A stretch of DNA of 64,000 nt. Source: Epiperipatus broadwayi. Taxonomy: Eukaryota > Onychophora > Udeonychophora > Euonychophora > Peripatidae. Of this stretch, positions 49,629 to 61,900 are shown piece after piece (position 1 is the first letter of the stretch; each line of letters opens with the position of its first letter). A program made the translations under genes and the position numbers. A model generated the notes under the pieces. It was not told where the DNA came from. It did no database searches and was given only the letters and a program-made list of their open reading frames with translations. The DNA is taken from the NCBI GenBank assembly GCA_028023455.1, contig JAQFVV010013093.1, positions 1-64,000 of the forward strand. The letters run 5' to 3'.

Positions 49629-51139
49629 TTGTCATGGATAAATGTAAATAAATGCTAATAATGGAAAAGACTTTATTTGTGCATTTGTTACATTTTAAAT
49701 AAACTTCTTGTTGCTAAATGCTATTATAGAATATCTGTTCATTCAAAATAAAATTATGTTTAAAAAAAAAAATGAAAACTCAACTTTGACTTTATGCATA
49801 TTAATCACATACTACTAATAAAAGTTTTAAATGTATTCAGTATGCTTGATTATTTTATAAACATGCTCCATTTTAAAAAAGGTATGAAATTTATTTATTA
49901 ACATCACATGATCACCATTTCTATATAATGTATGGAGAGTTTTTCCTGTTTGAAATTTATGTATTATTTCTGGTTTATGCAAAATTTTATTTTATTCATC
50001 AACATTTATTAGAAATTCTAGATTTATAAAATAATTACTATTGCATTCGCATTAGTTTTAAAATAAAGAAATATAATTTCAATACATTTGCTTCAAGTTC
50101 TCAAATATGCTTGCTTTTCAAATAGTTTATGTTAATTTATTACTAAGCATTATTTAGTCTGTAGAAATATTTATTTAAATCCTCCTTACCTTGCTATGCT
50201 TCATTTTAGAATAATTACTCTTCATTATAATCATTGGCAGATGATAAATTGTGCTCTTTAAAAAAAATGTTAATTTCATTTATCCACTATATGACTTGAA
50301 ATGTATAATTTTCACCATTCTTGTTATGCTATGTATTTATTTTACAATAATCCAGAATGGCTATATTTTTATTTGTATTTGTAATTTCAAGCCTTTGCTT
50401 ACCTCATATTTTTCAATTGCTGTGTGTTAATTTAATTTTTTTTATGTTATGTGGATATCCTGGAAAGTTTACAGAATATCCAAGAACACTTTTATTGACT
50501 TTATCTAGGATAGTGGTATGAATATTAAGATTAAGGGCTCTTTATTTTATTGGTAACAAGTATAAATATTAGATTTAATATTGATTTTACTTTTATATGC
50601 TATATGTTCATTGCTAAGTTTCTCTGTACAGTTTTCATGTATAAATTTAATAGGTGTTTTCATGCTAAGTTGTCAGAATATTGCTAGAATATTTTAAAAT
50701 ATACTATATTTATCCCTTTTTGAAGTTATTTTGAATGTGTGTAAATGCTGGAAAACTTCAGAAGTGCATATATATTTTTACTGTTTAATTATTATGTCAC
50801 AATTTTATAAATATGTATATTATGCTATATTTGTTTTATCAGCTTTATATGTCACTTGTTTATCATTATTTTAAAAGATAGTAGCTTTATCTCTTTTATA
50901 ATTCATTGTACTATGCTAGTGAGTTTTGTTATATTTCTGTGATACTAAGCGTATAATTTTATATTTAGGCAACCCCCTTTTTCTAATGGTTCATTCTCAT
51001 ATTTCCTGACTAGATGACAAAGTCCTAGCTCATTATTGCCCTTATATGTAACTGTTTCTATGAGTTCATGCCATCATTCTATTTCTGCCTTTGCTTGTCT
51101 ATCCCTTAATGTGAATATTATAGTGTTATATTTTATTTA
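49629..51139. other. AT-rich DNA, no gene seen
   Basis: No recognisable feature. Near 49900-49955 a stretch (ACATCACATGATCACCATT, then GAGTTTTTCCTGTTT) recalls the sequence around the 44.3-kb hairpin and may be a half copy. Confidence 0.45.
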
Positions 51140-51275
51140 AAACCATGTGTAATGCACATTCATGTCTTTATTCTAGCATTTGATATTTTAAAGGTATTGC
51201 AGAAAGCCATGTGCAATGCATATCCATGCCTTTATTCTGGCATTTGATATTTTGAAAGTACTGCAGAATGCCACC
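51140..51275. repeat. Tandem 66-67-bp duplication
   Basis: Two diverged copies (CCATGTGTAATGCACATTCA / CCATGTGCAATGCATATCCA; TTATTCTAGCATTTGATATT / TTATTCTGGCATTTGATATT). The period is near a multiple of three and the minus-strand 62-codon frame at 51168-51356 runs through one copy (KCQNKGMDMHCTW), but the other copy has a stop. No protein family recognised. Confidence 0.8.
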
Positions 51276-54200
51276 CATACTTTCAATTGCACTCTTTGCT
51301 AATCTGAGTGACTTTGGTGTGTAAGTCTTGTAGATGTGCCTAGCTAGCATATCCACATTTTAAATCCGATAAAATATTTGATATTAAATTTATAATAACA
51401 TGTGTGGCTATATAAAATTGTATATATTTTAATCAGTATTCACTGACAAACAAGGATTGGTATGATTATATTTTACTTAATGTACTGAATACTTTCATTC
51501 AGGGACTCTATAATAGTAAGACAGTGTAGTAAATGTGAGGTGAGAGCTTTATCAAAGCCATACTAAGATTAATTATCGGATATCATTACTATTATTTCTA
51601 AATTGTAACATATAATTGTCCTTTATATTATTTTCATTTTTATTTTGGGGTACTTTAGTAATTTGGTAAATTATAAAGTTATAACATAACTTGATATTTG
51701 CCTATTAAATGTTATAAGTGTTAATACATGTTATTTTAATAATTAATTCATGCTTATCTATTTTTCCTTATCATCATCTGCATCTTTCAGAAATCTAATA
51801 ATATCCCAATCATATTTATTTATTTTTATGCATTAAGGGTACAAAAATATAAAGAAATCTGATATAAAAGTCACTTTATTTAAAATTACATTACTGATGT
51901 TACAATAACATTGAAGAAGATTATTTTATTTAATTAAAAATGATAAAACCATTTTATTCAATTGGTATAAGATCACTTATTTTATTTCGTTTATTTTAAT
52001 AAAGCTATAAGCTCCCTTTACTTCATTCATTATGAGTTAAGATAATAAGACTGCTTGATTTTATTTTTGTAGAAGATTAAGAAAAAAACCTATTGGTGTG
52101 ATATTTTGGATAACAAAATTTCTTTCCTACTCATGATATTATGAATGTCATACTAGTTTATTATAATTATTTTTAATTTACGAGTTTCTTTATGTTTAAT
52201 TTTAATTTTAAATTTAGTAATTGTTTGATTTAATTAGATATCATCTTAAGGGTATTCTTGATTGGTTTTTCAGAAACAAAGAAAAGAACAAAATTATTGA
52301 TTATAAGATAATTCATCATGAAAGAATGAGATTTTCTTTATAAATTATTTAAGAAAGAATTACTATGTTTAATATCAAATTATTAAAAAAGGGTTATGTG
52401 GCCTAAAAGAAGACATGTGTCAACTTAATAAAGAAGAACTATACCTTAAATAGGATCAGTTTGGGAAGATAATTATGATAATTGTAAAATTTGGTTGGTT
52501 TTTAGAAGATGTCTGGAGAAAGAAGAATTGAAAGTAACCTAACACTTTCTGTGTCTCCCGCTTAAGATTTTAAAAGTTGTTATATTTTAAGAGAGTGTGT
52601 GAGAACTTTCCTACAGATCTAATGGTTTTGTATTTGTCATATTAATGCTTATTTTGCTCTTATTACAGCAGCATATATGTACTAGAGCTAGTCCATGTAT
52701 ATTTGTAATGCTTATTATTGTTAGCCTCTACATTATTATTTAGCTATTATTAGTAGCTATTTTTGGCTATATTAAACCCTGAATTTATTATTGTCATTAT
52801 TAATAGGGACTTCTTTCATTTTGTCTTGTTGATTACAATTTTGATATTCCAATGTGTTGGCATTGATCAATTAGAGATATCATTTGATTGATTATTGTGG
52901 CATCTGTTCTTCTTTCTCTTCTTTTTAGTTTACAATATATATAGTAAAAGGACCTAAATTGATCTCTTGTGAATATAATAATAGAAAAATATTTTAAGTA
53001 CTAATTTTAATTTGCTTTTAAATCTGATAAATTATTGTTTTAGCAATATAATTCTTTTAAACTATATGTTTGCATACAAAAAGTAAACATCGATTCTTAT
53101 TTTAGAATTTATATTTATCTATATATGCACACTTATGTGTATGTTTTATAATATAAATAAGCTTTAGTAATTAATTAATTACTAAAGCATATTCTAGATG
53201 GCATAAAAGTAATGAGAAGAGAACAATTTGCTAATGAATAGCAACCATTAAGCAATGGTTTTATATCAATTCTGGTCAAAGAATCGAGATATCTAAGGTT
53301 ATTAAAAAACTAAGGACACCATAATATATAAAAGCTGAACCAGTTTTAGATCTATATGACTATGCAGAAAAATGTTTGATTTTAAAAAATTTATAAGTTT
53401 TTTAATTTGGGGTGTAGCTTAATAGTTTAACAATAAGTACAAATGGTTGTTTGCTAGAGGAAAAGTGTATTATATATATAAAGATCCAAGAGAAATCTTT
53501 TAAAAAATGCAAAATCTCCTTACTGATAAAATAAACTATTCTGGAGATGTTTGGATAAGACATTTGGTAAGTGTTTATAAAGTTCTATTATCTGGAATCT
53601 ATTGATTACTTAAGCTTACACTGTACATTATAAAAGTAATAAGAATAGAAAAAAAAAATATTAATGAATAGTAATGTGTAAACTAAGGTCATGTGATATC
53701 ATTGGTCATGTGATTTCATAATGACTTTGGAAAATATTTTAATTATTTAGTTATTATTTTGGGGTTTGTATATAGAAAAATGTAAAGCTATTTATCAGCA
53801 TTTAAAAGTTTAGATTGTCATTTATCGTCTAATATAAAATAGCTTTTAGTAAAAAATATTAGATTCAATTATTAAATTTTTCTAAATGTGAACTAATAAC
53901 ATAATAAAATTGAAAATAAATTTTTTATCATACTTCCATTCTTTTTTTTTTCTTTTTGGAAGCTAAAATTGGTCAGTACCTTTGTTTTCTTTAATGAACT
54001 TGAAGTTTCTACAAATATTTTCCATTAGCTTAATTTATTCAAAGTTATTAAAAATTTTTTTAAGTAAGTGTAAATATTTTTGATGTAGATAAGCAAACAT
54101 ATTCTTTTCTTGCTTTAATATTGAAATTAATATTTACAATAATATGCAAAATATATAAATATGTATAAATGTATACTATTAGATCTTTTTTCAAATAATA

Positions 54201-54660
54201 AATTTATTTTCTACATGCTTCTATATTTGTTTACCAATACTGTATTTTTTGAGCTATGTTTTTATATATATGTAAAATAGGCTTCATTTATAGATAGTTA
54301 ATTTAATATCAAATTTATCAAAACTATATTACTTCTTCATGCATGCTTTTACTCATATATAATTTGCCTTATAAAAATAACTTGATTAATTAGAACATAC
54401 AACTTCTCTGCTCACAGCTTCCAATGAGATATGCAGATGACATGAAGAGTTCTGGCAGCTTGCATCTCTTTACATCCCAACTCTGTCCAACAAGATATCT
54501 TGCTAGCAGCAATTCTCTTTTTGACTGCAAGTTTTTGAATTAAAATGACTTTCAATATTTATAGCTACATGTTAAGCAATGTCCAATTTGATAAGCACTT
54601 GTATTAAAGTTAAGTATTTTTCTTATTAAGTAATAAAAATAAAATTATAGCTACAATATA
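51276..54660. other. AT-rich DNA, no gene seen
   Basis: No coding or transposon signature. A perfect 28-base palindrome (GCTTTAGTAATTAA and its complement) lies at 53161-53188. Confidence 0.5.
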
Positions 54661-54663
54661 ATA

Positions 54664-54749
54664 GTGAAGCAATGGATCTGAAGTACGATCCATGCTTCAC
54701 AGCCTCCTATAAACTTAATTAGTATTGTAGGCCCGAATTAAGTTTATAG
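54664..54749. repeat. Two consecutive hairpins
   Basis: First: GTGAAGCAATGGATC / GATCCATGCTTCAC around an 8-base loop (54664-54700). Second: CTATAAACTTAATT / AATTAAGTTTATAG around a 15-base loop (about 54708-54749). The two are nearly adjacent. Function unknown; structured RNA or a small foldback relic. Confidence 0.75.
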
Positions 54750-55192
54750 TCCAATATCAGCAGGGTTTTGCATTAAAGCTAAAATTAATTATGTTTATAT
54801 AATTTGTATTTGCATTTAACTATTTCATTTTAAATAAATTCCATTCTAAGATTAGATTTCTGTTAATAAAAATTACTTGTAAAACCTATTAGTCAAACAT
54901 ATATATATGTCAAATGTATATATATGAGTTAATGCAAAATTCTGTTGAAATAAAATGCTTATTTTATTAAAAAAAACAAGAATGTACTTTTCTTTTTAAA
55001 TCTTATTAAAATATTTAGTATGATTTGATTTTGAGATAAGCCCACCAACATTTTCTAAAAGAATGTATATTTTTAATTAATTAGCCCATTCAAGGCAAAT
55101 TAAAGATGGTCTTCTCTTTCTTTTTTAATTAATAAAATTGAAAGTTTAAAGAAAGAAATTTAGAATAAAAAAGTAAAAGTTATTTTTAGAAA

Positions 55193-55800
55193 ATGTTACC
55201 TTGAAACAAAGGTGCATGAGGGGGGGGGAGCTTATCAAGATCTAAGATCATACATAGAACAATAGAAGGTAGCTTACAAAAAATGTATAAATAGGAGAGA
55301 GAACAAAAGACTTGATGATTATTCAGAGTTTGCTTTTGCTAATAGAGATTTCATTCAGATTTCTCTGGAGGTTTTTTCTTATGCTTACTGAGATTTCTCT
55401 GTAGAGAATTCTTTCAGATTTTTCCTGTGCTTTGAACCTCCCAGATTTTGCTTCTTGTTTCCATTTTGCTCAAGAAAGTTATTCAACTGTCATCTTCGAA
55501 ATCATGGAGAATTTTGAACATGCTACAAGCTAAAAATCATATGAATTTGATAGATTCTACCATGCAAGGCAGTTAGGCAAGCTTTTCCTGCCGCAAGATC
55601 CTAAATACCATCAAAATACCATAGTATCCACTCCATGTTAATCTGAACCCTGTGCCATGTCTGTAGGACTTTTCGTAACAGCATGCTACATATTTCCACT
55701 TTCCTTGTCTGGACAAATACCTATCGACGGTCGGATCAAGCCACGACGACGCCTAACATGACCAAGGCACCAGGATGGTAATTGTATCTCTCCTCCATTG
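55193..55800 (+). promoter_or_regulatory. LTR-like or promoter-like segment
   Basis: Less AT-rich than its surroundings. TGTTAC at 55193 and GTAACA at about 55675-55680 could be the inverted termini of a roughly 490-bp solo LTR. TATAAATAG lies at 55286-55294, followed by mixed-sequence DNA. No matching target duplication was found at those ends (GAAAA against GCATG), and the composition shift continues to about 55800 (GACGGTCGGATCAAGCCACG). An LTR with different ends or a host promoter remain possible. Confidence 0.35.
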
Positions 55801-55919
55801 AACTATTTACTTTCTACCCCTTTTTTGTTCATACCTTCTTAATTGCTTCATTGAATTGTATTTCTGAAATGTTGTATTTAATTATATTTGTTATGTAACT
55901 ATTTTTATTAGACTAGTCT

Positions 55920-55920
55920 T

Positions 55921-55991
<71 letters not shown>
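55920..55991. repeat. (AT)n microsatellite
   Basis: Two long AT runs separated by AATAG. Confidence 0.95.
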
Positions 55992-55994
<3 letters not shown>

Positions 55995-58112
55995 GTGATC
56001 ATCTATCTATTTATATTTAACCTTTTTTTTTCTTAGCTATTCTTCATTACTAACATGTATAAATATTTTGTATTCCATTGCAGGTAAGTTTAAAAGTTAA
56101 TTTTTCATGTAAAATCTCTTTCCAATTTTATTTATGTTTTTAAATTCAATACAAGTAAGTTTCCTTTGTTTGCCAACTTGATCTCCTCAATAACACTTCG
56201 TTTGTCTGCCATTAGCTTATTACGTATATCTGATTTAGCTATATACATCTTAAATAATTTTTAAACTGTCTGTTTTTAGCGCAAAGCAATTAGAAAATGC
56301 TTTGCGAAAGATTTTTTTGTCGAGGTGATTCAAGTTGACAATTTTATTAAAATTGGGAAGAAAAGACTTAGACCGCAAAAATATTATATCGTTTAATCTG
56401 TTTTTAGTGTCTAATTAGTTTTCATTAATTCAGGGGAATAGCGGAGGCCATTAAAAATATTATTAATATTTTAAAGTCATTAATTAATCATATTATTTAA
56501 CTATAAAAATCTTGAGTTTGCTAATTTTATTCTAATTCTTTATGTTACTTTTCCAATGATCCAGGCATGCAAAACACATATTTCATAGTACTTTTACACA
56601 CATTTAACTATTTAGCTTCGTAGGTGTTCCCGTCCATGTCTCTCTCTGATGCTAAGCTTTGGGTCGGATGAAAATAATTTATGCATGTCTCAGATAATGT
56701 TGTTGGTTTGTAGTTAGCCTCGAGAATAGGTGAATAGGGCAGAAGTCATATTTTTCTTGATTTAATATCTCGCATATGGGTCACCTCGAGGTACTTTCAC
56801 CTAGTATTTGAACTTGGTTAAACCAACACATCATCTGACTGTCACAATAGTTTTTCTACTTTACATTGATCAGAGAAATATAAGATCACATTTTTTTAGA
56901 TTAAGGGATGGAAATAGTTTTTTAATCAAAATATTTTATAACCTTTCTGACATGCACTCACATTTCAGCATTTTCTGATGTTTTTCTTTGTCTCACAAAT
57001 CAATTTAAAATATATGATTGAATGATTATTACTTATCTGAAAATAATAAATTTGATTTCATTTGATAGATATTTTTCTTTACTACTAGAATAAATTTTAA
57101 ATGTTCACATTTTGTTTCTGTAAATATTAAAAAAATGAGATCGTAAACAAAACAAAAAGTTTAGACATCATCATTTCTAGAAAGATTATTTTCAGTTTAT
57201 AAAGACAATAAAATATTTTTTAATTCTTATTATTTTTAAACATCCAAACAAATAATTATTTATTTCTCTTATATCTAATAATTATTCTTTAAAAATTTAA
57301 ATTTTTTTAATATTTATTGCAAAATTGCGATATTTTCATACTCATAAATATAAATAGATTGCTGATGTAGAAACTAAGCTTTAAATTGCTTCAGACCATG
57401 CTTAGATTCACTGCTAATATAACATTATATTTTTAAAAATAAAATATTTCAAGTCAAAATAAGTTAGTAATAACTTATATTTCTTGATATTTAATAAATA
57501 TAGTGTAAATTATTTTTAAAAAATATCTAAAACCATAATAAATTTGCAAATAAACAAGTTTTTGGTCATTGGAACTATTTACTCTAAACAATGTCATAAA
57601 ATGCCAAATGTTTTACAGCCTTGGCAACAGACAATAGCTGAATATATCAGGGTGGGGCTTATGTCTATTGTAAGAGCAGGAATTTTGAATTTTCCACCTT
57701 CTACCACAAATTTTTTAGCAAAAATTTATTATAATAAAATATACCATTTTACATGCATTTTAATGTATAATACTTATGAAAAAATTCCCAGGGGGTGAAT
57801 TGGTCAAAAAATGAAATAATTCATGACAATTGATCCAAAGATTAAATTTTCTTTTAAAAATAAAATATATTGAAATAAACTTTTATAATTGCATGCCAAT
57901 ACATGCTAAACCTTCATTTCTATTAAATAGTATTTTTTTTCTTTGGTTACATTAATCATTTAGATTTACAACATTTTTATCAGAATCAGAATTAAATTAA
58001 ATAATACATTTATTAAATATCTTTTTATTTAATTAAAAATAATTTTATTTCAAAATAACAAGAATATTATTATTTAAAGATTTATATAAATAACTTTTGC
58101 ATGTATACATTT
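55992..58112. other. AT-rich DNA, no gene seen
   Basis: A less AT-rich patch at 56600-56830 shows no family. A short hairpin (GCAAAGCA...TGCTTTGC) is near 56280-56310. The 84-codon frame at 57544-57798 (CHKMPNVLQPWQQTIAEYI) has mixed composition but no family I recognise. Confidence 0.45.
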
Positions 58113-58270
58113 CTTATATATATATGAAAAACAAAACAAGTTTTATATACGTAAAAAACCTGCTATCGCTTGTATTAATGATCAATAGATGGAGCTTTAC
58201 CAAGACCTCCAAACAAGTGTATTTGTTTACATAAACATCAGAGTCAATATTCACTGTCTCTTTCATTTTG

Positions 58271-58331
58271 CTCCACCCTCAGATCAGCTGATTTCAAGCT
58301 GATTTGCTCTCATCAGTAAAGGGATAGGAGT
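58271..58331 (-). ncRNA. Type I hammerhead ribozyme, family B' unit 1, core intact
   Basis: On the minus strand: CTGATGA (58310-58316), stem II GAGC-AAATCA-GCTT (one G-U), GAAA (58292-58295), stem III ATC-AGCT-GAT, triplet ATC with predicted cleavage between 58282 and 58281. Stem I is CCTTTA/TGAGGG (two G-U), an internal loop, then CTCC/GGAG. All core positions match CUGANGA...GAAA...NUH. Predicted active. Confidence 0.88.
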
Positions 58332-58684
58332 TAGAAACTAGACCTAAACATTAACTCCAAGCATTTATGCAAAACGTTTCTATCAGTTTGCAAGCATGAA
58401 TTTTTTAGACACCTAAATGTCTTCAAACTCAGCCTATCAAACTAGATAGCTATGTGGGTCTGATATCAGTTCAGTTTCTCCACATAATCAAAGCTTCTGC
58501 AATCTATATCATTGCAAGAAAACTTTAAAGGTACATTTATGAAAAACAAAACAAGTTTTATATACATAAAAACCTGCTATCGCTTGTATTAATGATCAAT
58601 AGATGGAGCTTTACCAAGACCTCCAAACAAGCGTATTTGTTTACATAAACATCAGAGTCAATATTCACTGTCTCTTTCATTTTG

Positions 58685-58744
58685 CTCCACCCTCAGATCA
58701 GCTGATTTCAAGCTGATTTGCTCTCATCAGTGAAAGGATAGGAG
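58685..58744 (-). ncRNA. Type I hammerhead ribozyme, family B' unit 2, core intact
   Basis: Same fold as unit 1, 414 nt away (predicted cut between 58696 and 58695). The stem I 5' strand differs at two positions (CTTTCA for CCTTTA), yet both differences keep pairing with TGAGGG (a G-U becomes G-C, a G-C becomes G-U). This shows tolerance consistent with a selected or recently active fold. Confidence 0.88.
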
Positions 58745-58921
58745 TTAGAAACTAGACCTAAATATTAACTCCAAGCATTATATGCAAAACGTTTCTATCA
58801 GTTTGCAAGCATGAATTTTTTAGACACCTAAATGTCTTCAAACTCAGCCTATCAAACTAGATAGCTATGTGGGTCTGATATCAGTTCAGTTTTTCCACAT
58901 AATCAAAGCTTATATATATAT

Positions 58922-61900
58922 ATAATGATAAATAATGCAGGAAGCTGGCTCCTCAAATATTCCACATATTTGATGGCAAAACTATATTGTACATATAAAG
59001 ATAATGGGGAAGGAAGGTTGACTTTTTTTATTAATATTTCCTATGAACTGAATAAGCCAAAACTGTAACTATAAATAATAGATCAATAATAATAAATTAC
59101 TCACCTCCAGCTAGCTAAACTCATAAAAAAATAAAATGTATTTATATCTAAGATACTTCTATTACATATGTGCATATTTCAAATAAATAAACATCAAAAT
59201 CAAAGGGCATTTTCTTGACCTCGAAATATATTTAGAATAAGTGAACAAATAATCCTAAAGTTTCTTTTAATGTATAAAGCATTCTTTTCGTTTTTATATT
59301 ACAATGTTATAATATCTAATGGAAATTTAAAGTGGCTAGGCAAAAGAAAATATTAGTGTATGTGTATTTAATATCTTAGGACAAATATCAGCATGCCATA
59401 GTGAATCTAATATGTGTGATCATAAATTAATGATAAGTGTTGATCTTATAAAAAAATACATGAAAACCAAATTTAAAAAAAAATTATATATATTTTATAG
59501 ACATTTAAGTGATTTCCTATTATCATTAATAATAAACATATTTATGAAATTACTATACCTTTTCAAAGTATTAAAAAAAAATTTTAAAAATCCAAAGTGA
59601 AATGATGCTATTTATATTCAGGGCTGTTTTCTATAAGCTGAAAGAAAAAATATCTTAACTAGGGTTATATAAAAGAATATAATTATTTCCTAATAAAATA
59701 AATAATTAATTTAGAATATAGTTGCTATACATATTTTACAGGCAAAAGTTTCTTTCAATAGTGCATCAAACTTATTTACTAATACAAAATATGATATAGG
59801 AAGCTTCTAAATAAACTAACTTAGAATTACAAGTAATAGCATATTTAATAATCAATGCTTAGGTTTAGAAAAATAATTTCCTTTTTTATTACATAGGGTT
59901 TTATTTTATTTTATGCCTTTGATTTATTTTAACATTATGCCACAGAGATTTGGCAGTAATGTAGGCAACTGGAACAGAGGATTCACAAGTCCCACATGAC
60001 TATCTTTATCTAGCCAACTACCATGGCTAACAACTTTAATACTATTGCCATTTATTAAAAACTATATTAAAAGAAAAGGATCTACTCAGATAAAAAGTTT
60101 TGTATCAAGCACCAAGTTGCCTTTTTTGTTAATAGTAAACAAGCCCTCTTACTACAAAATTAATGGCCTTTGAAATTACTGTTATGTTCTAGAAACTACA
60201 CTATGCTAAAATTTTCCATTGTCTGCTTTTATATACCAGCACACATACCTTGTACATTTGTTTTCAAATGCTTTGCATTCAAGTACTTCTAAAAATAACT
60301 TTAATATTAACAAAAACAATAAAAATATAACTTAAATAATTAAACTTTTTATATAATTTTATTACATTTAAATTTTATATCTTCCTTGTTCTTTTAAATA
60401 CATATCATCACACAAATATTCTTTGACAAGTATTAAAACTAAAGTAATTATCTGTATTATTTCAATTATCTTTTTTTTTACTTAAAAAAACGTATTCACT
60501 TAAATGTGAATAAAAGATTTTAATCTCGACAACTTTCAAAAAAATAAATACTTTAAATTAAAATAACAAGTTTATGCATGAAACAAATAGATACAACTGA
60601 TTTCTATTTTTAAAGACAGATTTTTGATTGCAACTATATATAATTAAAATGAATATTTTTTATTCTTTTAAAGATTGCATGTATTTTTTTTTAATTCACA
60701 GTGAGGATTAGGTACTACAATATAAACTTAAAATATTTATGTTCATGACACACTATTAGGTTTAATTACCCACTTTGTCATGAGCATAAAATAATTTATC
60801 TCAAAATATATATTGTCTATATATATGTAAATAATGTTCTTTTTTAATTTTTTGTTGATTAATCTGAAATAATATTTTTGATAACTTTTAGCATTTTATT
60901 TTTTGCTATTAAGGGTTTGCCTTTCTACTTCACTCATCTTTAAAAAAATTTAAATTGTAGTAATGATATAATCTATTATCACACAATTTTTATGATGTCT
61001 AATCAATAGATGCCAGATGGTATTGCCTAATAAATCTTATCTAGTGTTGTCCTATTCAAATATCCTATAGAATAGTTTCTAGATTATGTTTTTATCAGTG
61101 TTGAGTTTGTTGGACTTTTCTAAACTTTGCACATGGATCTTTGGATTTAATGCACCTTTCCTCTAACAGCATTATTATAACAAAAATGTTTGGTACAGTT
61201 TTAATATTTTATGTAACCATAAAGAAAAACTGATATTGAGATGTTTTAAAAATTCCATATTATAGAAAATATATGTGAGCAGATTATTTTCAATAGAAAT
61301 AAATGTAAATCTCATTGCATCCTTTATCAAGATTTAAATATGACAACTGAATCAGATGAAAAAATAGTTATACCCCAATTATATACAAAATTATTCATCA
61401 CAATGGCTCTAAGATTAATAGATAAGCTCTATCCAAACAAGCTATATCATGTTGTGAAGCTAAATAATGTAATTGTGAATAAAGTATTTGTAATTATTTT
61501 GATTTCTTCAATTTCAGGCACTGGAAAAATATTGGATTATCTAAGCTGAATAAAATAAAAACATATGTGATGTAGGTAAATTAATCGGAACAATCACACT
61601 CAGTCATCATGAGTTAACATGTCATTCCATGAAAGTGATAGTATAATTATGTGTTATTATTAAATAAGAAAAATAAATAACATAACAAGTTTACAGAATG
61701 GAGATTTTATAGATTTTTAGCTATGTTACTTTGTATCTTTAATTTATTTTCAATTAATGAATCTTTAAAGACTCCAATCAGGAGGTACATTCTCTAATGG
61801 TTTTATTACGTTTTTTAACTTTGTCATTGTATATAGAGATTGGGCAGTTTTAAACCTTGTAGGTTGTGTTTCAACAGTCAATTAAGTCTGAGACTATTTA

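Larger units (their letters stand above)
58126..58908 (-). mobile_element. Tandem-dimer hammerhead retroelement (family B', 415-bp period)
   Basis: Unit 1 (58124-58538) and unit 2 (58539-58908) are direct repeats of about 415 bp with few differences; unit 2 lacks the last 43 bases. Each contains one hammerhead on the minus strand. The block GTCTTCAAACTCAGCCTAT / GATAGCTATGTGGGTCTGAT is homologous (reverse complement) to the same-position block of the 26.5-kb family B element, so the two are related although their ribozymes differ in detail. CTTATATATATAT at both ends (58113-58125, 58909-58921) may be a target duplication, but it lies in AT repeats. No open frame. The architecture is that of a retrozyme. 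Confidence 0.87.

Noticed and set aside
53400-53460. tRNA-like GGGGTGTAGCTTAATAG sequence
   Set aside because: No B box and no acceptor-stem pairing could be found.
56700-56830. Similarity of an ACCTAGTATTTGAACTTGG stretch to CACTAGGCATTTGAACCTAG near 37845
   Set aside because: Too short and diverged to claim a shared repeat by eye; left for a self-alignment.
57544-57798. 84-codon plus-strand frame with mixed composition
   Set aside because: No recognisable family or splice sites; kept only as a note because it may be an unknown repeat relic.
61340-61549. 69-codon frame starting MTTESDEK
   Set aside because: No family recognised; a protein-like start alone is not enough support.
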